Assembly: GCA_019633425.1 (NCBI GenBank)
Contig: WSUB01000295.1
Span: 1-33,316 of the forward strand
Length of the DNA: 33,316 bases
Reading direction: 5' to 3'
Source: Tulasnella sp. 424
Lineage: Eukaryota > Basidiomycota > Agaricomycetes > Cantharellales > Tulasnellaceae
Shown: positions 1 through 9,955 of the stretch, in pieces
Numbering within the stretch: position 1 is the first letter of the stretch
Layout: every line of letters starts with the position of its first letter
The notes under the pieces: model-generated
Seen by the model: the letters and a program-made list of their open reading frames with translations, nothing else
What the model was told of the DNA's origin: nothing
Databases searched by the model: none
Translations under genes and position numbers: made by a program

Positions 1-1825
1 GAAGTCGCTGTATCCGAGGTCCGTAGAGGGTTTGGAATAGCCACGGGCTGTATCGAAATCGATCAATCGCGTGTAATGGATCATAATGAACATTAATCAC
101 CATCCAGTTGATTGAATTTTGACACTCCTCAGCAGTCTGTCGTTTGCTGGGGTCGATGCTCCAACAGACAAGCATGAGGGAGCAAAGGGCCCGGATCAAT
201 GACATGCGAGCGAGCGTGATCGGTGATTGATGGAAGCATCCCCCGAATGACCCGCGTGACGACAGTAAACTCCGCGCGGACATCATGAAATAGGATGCTA
301 CTCGTCATAACCTATTTCAGAGCTGACTCTTGAATGTCCATTGTGAAGGGCATAGCACTTTAGCTTTACCTCGTATGCTACCCAGCCCAACGCCCAGATA
401 TCGCTGAAGAGGCCCGGTTCCTCGTCATAAAGTGGCTCTGGAGCGGCCCATCGAAGAGTGTAACGATTTCCCGCCAATGTTATGGTATTGGTGGAGGCGC
501 AGAACGTTGCTTCCAGCGAAAGCGCCACTGTGGGCTTGTTTTGAGCTGGCTTCATATCCTTATTGATGTCGTTGGTTTTAAGACGACGGGCCAATCCAAA
601 GTCGGTAATCACCGCGGAGCATTTTGAGCTTACCAGTACGTTCAGCTGAGAAGTATAGAAGAAAGTTTGCTTCGTATGTCATCATAATGCTGTTGGACCT
701 ACAGATTTCAGGTCGCTGTGGCAGATTGGCGGCTGTCGGTTATGGAGATATTCCACTCCACTCGACACGTCGAAGATCTAGGGCTGGTCTTTCAGAGCTG
801 GTCCGACGAAAAGTAGCTCGATCGTACCAGCGAGATCCGTTCAGGAATTTCCCACTCAGCTGACGCAATAAAGTCCCTCAAGCTACCGTTTTCCTCCCAG
901 GGAAAGACCAGCCACACCATATCCTTGGACAGGTCCTCGACGAGCCCTTCGAGTCTGATGATGTTTTCATGGGAAAGTCCGATCAAGAATTCCGCTTCCC
1001 TGACCGTCAACTCACCCGGGAAAAAAAAAAAAAATACAAACAAACTTAGCGATGAAAACCCCATGCGATTGGATGAAGTATTTTGAGCCCAAATACCCGC
1101 GATATATCGCTTAAAATCTTCATCTTCTTTACCGCTACAGCCTGCGAGATTATAATCATTGAGCTGCTTGACGTTCCTGTCAATGCCCGGGGACACCGAG
1201 CAGTATGGACTTTCGGTCCCTGAGAGGTTTCACTACCAGAACGCCCTGCGCCGAGACTTGTATTTTCGGTAAGGTTAGATTGATTTGTGCCGTCTGTACC
1301 ACCCGAGGGAGAGGCTAATAAGGCCCGTGAAACCGTCGCGTGGCCCCCTCTGAACTCGCAGGAGTCTTTTGGGAATTCGATCGAGAACTGATCGATCCGC
1401 CATTTCGCGAGGTTCGTGAGCCTCTTCATCTACCGGAGAGACATTTTCTTGGTGAGCGATTGGAGTTGCCACTCGAGACCCGAGAGCGACGTACCATTAT
1501 TAGCGCTCGACTGGAATGTACTCGAGGAAGCGTGGTGGTTTGACGGTGACCCAAGCAACCCCCTGGGACCGGCGTCGTGACTTTCGTCTTTTTGCATTGA
1601 ATGCTTGAGTCGAGAGGTGACTGCGTGATGGTGAGATTCGGCGTGCTTCGACGCGTTTCGCAGAGAGGAGGAAAGCGGACGGAGTGTCAACGGAGTACCG
1701 GGTGAACTGTGTAGGAGTGAAAAAGGGGCACACCACCCGGCGCCAAATCTCAACTTGCCTTCCTTTACGTGGTGAGATGACACGCCGCAATACTTCTGAA
1801 GCTGGGTGTCTCTAGACCGTCACAG
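1..1825 (-). pseudogene. Protein kinase-like gene, partial at window edge, probably degraded
   Basis: Reverse-strand pieces in order spell a eukaryotic protein kinase. They are: a glycine-loop-like GGHATVSRA (about 1350-1320), VAVKK with the ATP lysine (about 1138-1124), LSHENI, a catalytic loop HSDLKS (720-703) continuing LNVLV after a ~57-bp intron, DFGLARR (DFG at 603-595), an APE-type RWAAPE, SDIWALGW, and a C-lobe CWSIDPSKR. The match is to tyrosine-kinase-like fungal kinases; no substrate can be inferred. The downstream end runs off position 1. Three defects appear: an in-frame TAG at 1430-1432 just before the kinase core, a one-base frame change near 200-212 between the TDHAR and MSLIRAL segments, and an exon junction near 1097/1006 whose phases do not fit. 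No upstream ATG is clear. It is either a pseudogene or a gene whose introns I have misplaced. It is divergent from the DUF6535 array. Confidence 0.72.
1021..1034. repeat. Run of 14 A (T tract on the minus strand)
   Basis: A homopolymer of 14 A on the plus strand. On the minus strand it is a T tract shortly before the acceptor ending GGTCAG, so it is best read as the polypyrimidine tract of a kinase intron. Confidence 0.6.
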
Positions 1826-2589
1826 TATAATAGAAAGTTCACTCTATCGCCAATCGCCGTACGGAAAACAACACTCCCATGATCGCGCGCCACCATTGCA
1901 AACCCTAATCACACCACGCTGAGAGGCAATTTAGCCCGGATCGGGGGGTTAGCAGGAGCAATGGAATGTCTAGAGCATCTCCTTGTCCTTGTAACCTTGA
2001 GAGCTGCCGAGTAGGGCCGGGAGTAGATACTAGACACTCAGATTGAACGTTCGCGCCCATGTTCATCTCGAGGATCACCACACTTACATTCCACGCACAC
2101 CAGCTAAATAAAGTCTACCTACTTTCAACGCACCTTCCGGAATGAAATACATCGACTTCCAGTCAGCGCTCAATGGTCTCGTCTTAGGGTGTGGTGTCAC
2201 CGATTTGTGTTCCAGTTGGGATTGACCGGCAGCCTTCTATCTAAAGCGCATAAAATGTAGCCACTATGTTATGAATGTATGTGCGGCGTTGTCTGTGGAG
2301 AGGGGGGTTCTGTAGAAAAGCGCACAGCGAAAATGATTGGTCCGAATTAGGGTCGCTGTGGCCAGGACTGCCCGGAGGGCAATGCTTTCGAACGTTGTTC
2401 ATTCGTTGGCCGAAGACGCCGCATGGAACAAACACCACGCTAGTCAGCTCGTAGAAAACGAACCGCGGAAAGGTAACGTGATTCAGCTCCTGATTCCTGA
2501 AACACGCCGACTCCTTGTAGGCTTTCCACCACAACCCCAGTTCCTGGTCTAGCCAACCACATCTCTCAAGAATATCACCACTTCCTTCG
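1826..2589. other. Intergenic region between kinase and first DUF6535 gene
   Basis: About 760 bases between divergent genes. I see no gene, RNA or TATA box here. Open frames on both strands lack recognisable motifs. It must hold the 5' region of the DUF6535 gene that starts at 2590. Confidence 0.5.
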
Positions 2590-5202
2590 ATGGATATTCC
2601 AGCTGCAGCCACTGGCAAAGAAACTACCCACTTCGAACTTCCCGACATCCCCAAGGAGTTCGGCCAAGATAACGGCGAATTCTACAGACGCTACGACGCT
2701 CTTGCCCAGGAGCTAGACGAAAACATTGTCAAAATCCTGAGAGAACAGCTCGATGGCATCCTCATCTTTGTGAGTCCCGCGTCAGCTCGTTCTTGGTGCT
2801 TTCGGCCTGATTCCAAAGCCCGAAGGCCGGCCTCTTCGCCGGCGTTAATTCGACCTTCCTGGCGCTCACGCTGCCTCTCCTGAGCGCCGATCCCGCCGAC
2901 GATACCAACGCGCTCCTACGGGAAAACAATGCAATTCTTCTCCAGCTAGCATTGAATAGGAACGAGAGCCTTCCTGTCGCCAATGCTCTTCCTTCCGAGA
3001 CATTTTCGGTCTCGGGAAGGATCTTTACCGTTAACATCCTCTTCTCAATCAGCTTGACTTTGGCCCTCGTGTCATCCCTTTTCGCAGTTTTGGGACGGGA
3101 ATGGCTCGTCGACTATCGTAGGCACAGTGGTAGCGGAGCGGACAACCAGCGAAGGGTGCGGATCAACCGCTATCTGGGGGCTCAAAGATGGCACCTCCGG
3201 TGGCTGCTTGATGACATGCTCCCCACTCTTCTGCAAATCGGTCTCATTCTATTTGGAATTTCGCTCACGATATACCTCAGCACACTTCACACCACCCTTT
3301 CCGCGATAATCGGAGCATTCATTGGCACAGGGATGGCATTTTTGGTTTTCACAGCAATTTTCGCGCTCTGGGACCCATTCTGTCCGTTTCAGACACCGCT
3401 ATCCCGCTTCATTACATCTTTCATCCGTGCCGCGTTCTTTGCGGTAGTGGTCCCGATCAATGCACTCGTGTTAAGTTCAATTTCGCTGGTTGTGGGCCTA
3501 CTGCTCGCAACCGGGCTATTAGTGTTCGGGGCAGGTTGGGCGATTTACTTCTTTCTTGTAAAGCGACGCCTGTGGACCATCAAACTCCAAATACAGGCCT
3601 TGCGAGAGGTGATAGAGAGATTGTACAAATTTCTCGCCCCTCCACTCATTAATGCCATGTATAACGAGCCAGCGCGACGTGATCGGATTAAGCGAGAGGG
3701 CGCCACACAAACTATATTGCAGGTCGAGGCAATAGGGCGTCTCATTTGTCATTCGGACGACCCCGCCACCCTGATGACCGGTATTTCGAACCTTCTCGCC
3801 ATTGAGAATCGGCCAGCTATCTGGAGGCTGGCAAGTAACAGCAGGTTCTGCACTGCTCTCGCCTAACTATGTCAAACGTTATACCATGAGACTCTTCGCC
3901 TTCATAGTCCTGACCGCACACACCTAGCGGCTGCTGTGACCTGGAGGTATCGAGCGGCGATAGCTCATGTAATGTTCACCGGGTTCTTTGGTCGCAATTT
4001 GCTTTTATTCGGTATGACACACGCATCGTTTGGCGTCGATGACGAACCCGGACTGTCCATTCCGTCGGATTTGATAAAGACCTCCCCTCCACTCCTAATC
4101 GACGCTTATCTCAGCTACGCTTTATCCGTCGCCATAGTCGACTACAGCTCGCGACCTGTACTTGCCCGAACAATTGAGACGGAGTTCGAGGGGTTGATCG
4201 ATTCAAGCTGGAAACGTATTTCGCTGATGATCGCATGCATCGATTTAACTTGCAAAGTGCGCATATGGACTGAGCTTGATGTGTATAATGCGTATTTGGG
4301 GTGAGTTCCTTCGAGATTGTAGCCTTGGAAGCGGTCACTCAACTTCACGTCGTACCAGGGAACCTTCCACAGTCCTTCAGAATCTCAAGTTCCCCCTCAG
4401 GCAATGCAATGACCCGACTTGTGAAGCCCACACTACATCCAAGAAATATCTTGTTGACATATTCAAGTTCACCGGGAACGCCACTGTTGACAGCAGCAGT
4501 CAGTCGAACATCGAGGTAGACCTCGTAGCCAAGCTCCTACGTCTCTCGGAGTTGTTTCTACGGACCGAAGACTGCCCTGGAGAATTTACACCTGTGGCCC
4601 GTAATCTCCGAAGGGCCTTGATTAGCATTCTTCACTCGAACTGCGGCGAGAACGACACCGATCATGGAAACGAGTGGGTCTCATTACATGTCGTCCTCTT
4701 CCACCTGCTAATGACGGGGTGGGGTTTGACAGCAGTTTGAGAAAGACGGTTGTCACCTTATCCACCTTGTTCTCTGACCTGATGAAGGTCGAGAAACGGC
4801 CCACCATTTCCTCAAACAATGATGACCTCGAGTTGGTGTATCTATTCACCCCCGTCTTGCAACGCTTAGGCGAGGTACTGCTGGGGCATCGGTAAGCACC
4901 GAATGCCGATCTACATACGTTCTAAGTTCCGACATCGGCTTGAACAGGTCCGAATTACGAGTCCAGAAGCTTCGTGAGAAGTTTGTAAACTTCACGTCTG
5001 CCGTAGATAAGGTAGCTCAGCTCATCAAGGTGACAATTCCACATCCTCCGGAGTTCGTACATGCACTAATGCTGCGACACTGATGCAGAGCGCTAGTCGG
5101 CGCCGCGACCGTACGCGCCATCCGGAGCTCCGATGGTGTCACTGGCAGGAGGAATTAGTACTTTTTGATTGGTTTAGTTCTTTCATTACTACTGTGGCTT
5201 GA
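2590..5202 (+). pseudogene. DUF6535 membrane protein, tandem copy 1, with one in-frame stop
   Basis: Six exons by splice signals and comparison with the two paralogues: 2590-2769, 2826-4300, 4359-4673, 4733-4891, 4948-5029, 5089-5202 (775 codons). Exon 1 has PDIPKEFGQDNGEF. Exon 2 opens AGLFAGVNSTF and continues with TNALLRENNAILLQL and LFAVLGREWLVDYR. This is the N-terminal signature of DUF6535, an Agaricomycete family of unknown function. Four or five hydrophobic segments in exon 2 suggest an integral membrane protein. The ATG (context CTTCGATGG) aligns with those of the other copies. At 3864-3866 a TAA replaces what is CAA in copy 2; the frame is otherwise open to the end, including the C-terminal basic helix (RVQKLREKF). 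A stop-truncated product would keep the membrane domain and lose the C-terminal half. Confidence 0.85.
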
Positions 5203-6480
5203 CCTGGGATTATGGGAGTACCTTGCTTTAGGCACGAGGAGAGTCGCGGACGTTGGATATTCGCGTCCTGCGCCTTAACGGCGAAGGATCAGAAAGTTCC
5301 CCAAGTCACGAACGAGTCCTCATAAATGGGCGAGTAATATCTATACTTCTTCAATGGATTGGGATCTGTAATCGAAGAGCGAATGGGGTTTATGTAGGTC
5401 GCAAAGTTATAGCAAAAGCTGGAGTATTATACCATGAAAGTACCCGACTACTATAAGAAGTACAACAACCCAAGGGTGCATACACATAACGACATACTAG
5501 AAAGCGATAATCTTGTCACAATTCAAGTTCGTCCCCTCTGCTCTCCTGTTCCTTCTGAAATGCACTCCCCATAGGCTCCTCTGTAGACCCTTCCACTCCG
5601 ACACACCAGGAACCTTAGCCCCGTTCAAGATGTTCAAATCGGGTAAAACAGGTTCGAAGAAAACGGCGACGGCGGATAAACAGGTACGTTGAAGCTAAAG
5701 GGTCGAACTCCCACTGGAGTTGGTTTCATTTGGAGGCGTTAGGTAGCGGGTGGGTGTTGTACGGGCGGAATGTGTCGCTTGGTCGAGCCTAGTAAGTAAG
5801 GAGAGGTGCTGGTGGTGCGGTAGCGGGGAGGAATGAGGACGAGGATGAGGAGGTTTTCGTCACTCTGGTCGTGGCGTTTCGGTTGGGCTGTGTCGTTTAA
5901 GGGGAGGGAGACGGTCGATTCACCCGGGGAAGTGGTGGGGAATGAGTCATATCTTCCGGCAACTTGCCAAGGTTATTTACCTTCCCACTAAATTCGTCCA
6001 CCTCATTCTCAGACCCGTTCAGAAGTATCGCAGAATCAAACCCAAGCACAAGACTTCGCGTGTCTACCCTGTTCTCGGTATTCCGCTTGCGGAGTAAGCT
6101 CGACAACGCCGTCGTCAGCCAAGTCAAGCGACTTGGTCGGCTGGCCATCCTTCTGTTAGGCATCCTCCGTTTCTCCTCTCATTCTTTACCTTACAGTTCA
6201 CGAGTAAATGCGAAAGTAAGAGCCTTGAGAAGTGAGGCTGTTGGTTTGATCATTTGGACGGGAGCCTGGTGGGAGGGACAAGTCTGCTTAATCCTGGAAT
6301 CCGATGCACTTCGACTGACAGGACGAAAAGCCCTACCTCTTTCGATCCGACATCGCTGAGCAAGCCCGCATGCTCAGTCAGAAGGGGATATTCGGTGTTC
6401 CTTTAGCAGGGGTGGAAGCGACGAGGTGATGGGGAGACTTGGGGAGGGGAAGTTCAGGTAGAAACCCCTCGGACCTCCGC
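5203..6480 (+). repeat. Downstream cassette, copy A
   Basis: Non-coding block following DUF6535 copy 1. It resembles the blocks after copies 2 and 3 and the one split at 16.5-32.2 kb. Shared landmarks in order: a segment with GGCTCCTC and GACACACCAGG (about 5572-5610), a TTCAAATCGGGTAAAACAGG segment (about 5632-5652), AATGGAGCTGGTTT-like sequence, a G-rich stretch, and a segment (about 5960-6180) whose reverse strand is open in several copies. It is the most diverged copy. No complete gene is visible; a possible short start exon at 5630-5683 is listed separately. Confidence 0.7.
5630..5683 (+). CDS. Possible orphan start exon in cassette A
   Basis: An ATG opens an 18-codon stretch beginning MFKSGKTGSKK and ending directly before a good donor, GTACGT. 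In cassettes B and C the same sequence is present but the ATG codon is AAG. I could not find the following exons. It may be the relic 5' end of a gene captured when the unit duplicated, or chance. Low confidence as a functional gene. Confidence 0.2.
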
Positions 6481-6717
6481 AGCGCAATCGCAGTATGAAC
6501 TGATCCGGGGGCCCACACGTCTCAGCAACACCACATTATAATCGATCACTATCTCCATAGAGAAAAGTGTTAGTAACCGAATGCTCTGAATGTTCAAATC
6601 GCATTGGGGTTTCGCGGTGCACCTGAGAGCTGTGGATGCATACATACATACTTTGCCCTGATCTGCCCTCTTTCTTTTTTCCCCCCCAGATGACTCAGAA
6701 GAATCCCTCCCTTCCCG

Positions 6718-6900
6718 ATGGAGATCCCAGCGGTTGGCATTCTCGGAGAAGCTACCCCCTTCGAAATACCCGACACCCCCAAATAGTTTGGCCAAGATAA
6801 CGGTGAATTCTACAGTCGCTATGACGCTCTTGCTGAAAAGGGTAGACAACAGTATAGTAAATAGATTGAAAGAGCAGCTCGATGGGCATCTTATCTCCCG
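6718..6900 (+). pseudogene. Relic of DUF6535 exon 1 (fourth copy)
   Basis: Begins ATG, then codons matching exon 1 of the neighbours (TPFEIPDTPK, FGQDNGEFY, YDALAEK). It has TAG at 6784-6786 where the paralogues have GAG, and an extra G near 6840 that shifts the frame. The match continues through the donor GTGAGTCCCGC and a little of intron 1, then is lost by about 6945. Exon 2 and everything downstream are missing. It lies about 530 bases upstream of intact exon 1 of copy 2. Confidence 0.85.
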
Positions 6901-6944
6901 TGAGTCCCGCTTGATTTCACTCTTTGATGTTTCAGGCTTAAGTG

Positions 6945-7248
6945 GTAGCTCAATGAATGTGTTACTTGTCGTTTGCATAGATATCCACAAGTATATCGGC
7001 TCAGACTGCCTTTTTAAATTTATGACATACTGTATGCGAGTGTGCGTGTCGAGTGTGTGTGTGCACGCGCGCGTGCGGTAATTTCGGGACAGTATAAGAA
7101 TGTGTACGGGCCATAGCTTATTCGCGGCACCCACTGCCATCTTGAACTCTCACGCCCGCCTTGGGGGGTCCGCAGAGTCATCCTGAACCAATAAAAACTG
7201 CTCCAGTCGCCAACACGGCTCAGCAGCAGCACCTTCTATTCCCCCTCG
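6945..7248. other. Gap before DUF6535 copy 2, with alternating TG/CG tract
   Basis: No gene seen. Bases 7053-7077 are a perfect purine-pyrimidine alternation (GT, then CG). From about 7145 the sequence resembles the leader of copy 3 (CACGCCC, TCCGCA, CTCCAGTCG), so the promoter-proximal region was duplicated with the gene. Confidence 0.6.
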
Positions 7249-9955
7249 ATGGCCACCCCAACAGTTGGTACTCGCAAAGACGCTCCACCCTTCGAACTAC
7301 CCGACATCCCCAAAGAGTTTGGTCAAGATAACGGCGAGTTCTACAGCTGCTATGACGCTCTCGCTGAAAAGCTAGACAACAATCTGGTCGAGAAATTGAA
7401 AGAGCAGCTCGATGGGCATCTCATTTTCGTGAGTCCCGCATTGTCTCACTCCTTGATCCTTCGGGGCTAACTCCAAAGCCCAAAGGCCGGTCTCTTCGCC
7501 GGCGTTAATTCGACCTTCCTGGCACTCACACTTCCTCTCCTGAGCGCCGATCCCGCTGATGAGACCAACGCGCTCCTGCGGGAAAACAATGCAATTCTCC
7601 TCCAGTTAGCGTTGAACCGGAACGACAGCTTTCCTACCGCCAAAGCTATTCCTTCAGAAACATTTTCGGGCTCAGGAAGGGTCTTGACGGTTAATATACT
7701 ATTTTCAATAAGCTTGACATTCGCTCTCATGTCATCCCTGTTCGCTGTTCTGGGAAGGCAATGGATCGTTGAGTATCGCAGCTACAGCGGTAGTGGAGTC
7801 GACGATCACCGAAGGGAGCGGATGAACCGCCACCGTGGGGCGGGAAGATGGCGGCTTGTGTGGCTGCTTGAGGACATGATCCCTACCCTTTTGCAGATCG
7901 GTCTCATTCTATTCGGGATTTCGCTAACAATCTACCTTAGCACTCTTGACCCTACCCTCACGAAGGTAGTTGGGGCATTCATGGGCACAAGAATAGGGTT
8001 TCTGGCTTGCTCGGCAATTTTCACACTTTGGGATCCATTCTGTCCATTTCAGACACCCTTGTCCCGCGTTATTACTTTGTTCACCCGTGCCGCGTTCAGG
8101 GCGACGACCTGTCTGATAGGTCTGGCTGTGCTGACGGCCGTTTCGCTGATTGCGATCCCATTGGCCGCAGTCGGGTTCCTGGTGCTTTGGGTGGGTTGGG
8201 TGATTAATATCGTTCTCGTGGAGCGACGCCAGTGGACTCTCGAACTCCAAAGGAAAGCTCTTTTTTCTAGCTTCGAGAGCTTCAAACAATCCGGAGAACT
8301 GTGGTATCACGTCATCCGCAGAGTACCTCGACATAGTCAACTCAGCCCAAAGGGCGTCACACCCACGACATTGGAGGTAGAAGCCGTTCGGCGTGTCATC
8401 CGTAATTCGAAAGATTCCGCAACCCTGCTAACCTGTGTAACGAATATTCTCGCCATCCAGAACCATCAGGTTCTGCGAAGGCTTTCACTTGACAGCCAGT
8501 TCTGTAATTCCCTCATCCAATTATGCAGAACGGCATACGTTGAGGTCCTCCGCCTCCAAGGTCAGGATTGGGCGGACCTGGCAACTGCTGTGACCTGGCG
8601 GTATCGAGCAGCGATAGCTCACATTGGGCTTTGTGGTGTCCCTGTCAATTTCATTTTCCCGACTGGGATGAATAGATCAATTGGCATCGACGACGAACCT
8701 GGAGTGTCTATTCCATCTAACTTGATCAAAGCATCTACTCCGGTCCAAATCAATGGTTATCTAGCTTATGCCGTAGTCTTTGCATGGTAAGATGTCCAGA
8801 GGTTTGGACCTAGCCTTGGCCGAACATTGGAAATGGGGTTCGAGAGGCTGGTCGATTCAACCTGGAAACGAATTTCAATTTTGGTCATGTGCATCAGGGT
8901 AACTTGTCCACTCCACACAATGAGGTCGCGTGAGCTAATTACTGCGTTTGCTGCGTGAGTTCGTTCGGGTGGTGGTGTCGGAAGCGGTTGCTGAGCCTCG
9001 TCTTATCCCAGAGAACCTTCCACAGTCCTCCAAAACCTCCTGATCCTCCTCATGAACTGCAATGATTTGAGCTGTCCCGCCCACACTACATCCAAGAAAT
9101 ACCTTGTCCACATTTTAAAGTTCACAGGGGAGGCCACCATTGACAACAGCGGTCAATCAACCATTGAAATAGGCCTGATAGCCAAGCTCCTCTGTCTCTC
9201 CGAGGTATTTTTACGAACCGAAGGATGCCCTCCCGAATTCTCTCCCGTGGCCCAAGGGCTCCGAAGGGACCTGATCGGCGCTCTTCGCTCCAAGTGCGAA
9301 GGGATCCTGGACACTGATCATAGAAACGAGTGGGTCTCATTGCGCGTTATCTTGTTCTGCGTGCTAACGGAAGGGTGTGGCTTGACAGTGGCTTGACGAC
9401 AAATGCTAAGATGCATGAGGCCTGGTCGTTGGACCAGTACGGCGGTCCCCAGCCCGCGAGTTTAGAGGAGTTGACCTACCTGATATATGCCGGCTTTTGG
9501 GACCTCATGACGGGTGCCAAAAGGCCCCCGAGACTGGGCGATATGGTTGACACGTTATCAGTCCTGTTCGCGAACCTGACGGCGGTTGGCGACGGGCTCA
9601 CGATCTCCTCGAACGACGATGATCTCGAGTTGGCTTGTTTGTTCAGCCCCGTCTTACAACGCTTGGACGAATTGCCACTGGGATATCTGTAAGCATTGAG
9701 TGACTATCTTCATCTCATATAGTTCTGAGAACGTCTTTACCAGGTTCAAAGTTCGAGTCCGAAAGCTTCGTAGAGAGTTCGAGAACTTCACGTCTACCGT
9801 AAACAGGGTGGCGAAGCTAATCAAGGTAAAAATATTCCTCGCCTTGCATAGCTTTCAACTGTACTTATGCCCCGAGTATGTTCCAGAGCCCTGCCCGTGA
9901 CCCGGAGCGCCGATGGTGTCCCTGGCGCGAAGAATGGCGTTTGATAAATGGATAG
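7249..9955 (+). pseudogene. DUF6535 membrane protein, tandem copy 2, with one in-frame stop
   Basis: Same six-exon plan: 7249-7428, 7486-8954, 9012-9329, 9389-9688, 9744-9825, 9887-9955 (806 codons). Family motifs as in the other copies: PDIPKEFGQDNGEF, LFAGVNSTF, LLRENNAILLQL, LFAVLGRQWIVEYR, LLQIGLILFGISLTIY. Exon 2 contains TAA at 8788-8790 (reading FAW stop). After it the same frame resumes paralogous sequence (FERLVDSTWKRIS) and splices onward in phase, so the stop is the only clear lesion. Nearby codons look rearranged by small compensating indels. Exon 4 is 300 bp against 159 and 144 bp in copies 1 and 3 and may keep the ancestral length. Up to the stop it could still give a ~450-aa membrane protein. 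Confidence 0.85.

Noticed and set aside
1021..1034. Poly-A run as the tail of a retroposed gene
   Set aside because: On the strand of the kinase it is a T tract close to an acceptor inside an interrupted gene, which is ordinary for an intron.
2952..3866. Separate short genes starting inside exon 2 of each DUF6535 copy
   Set aside because: These apparent starts are non-ATG codons inside exon 2. Upstream codons and exon 1 are conserved in all three copies.
8786..8800. GTAAGA at 8787 as a splice donor that removes the stop in DUF6535 copy 2
   Set aside because: The nearest AG is about a dozen bases away, too short for an intron, and no farther acceptor preserves the paralogous sequence and frame.
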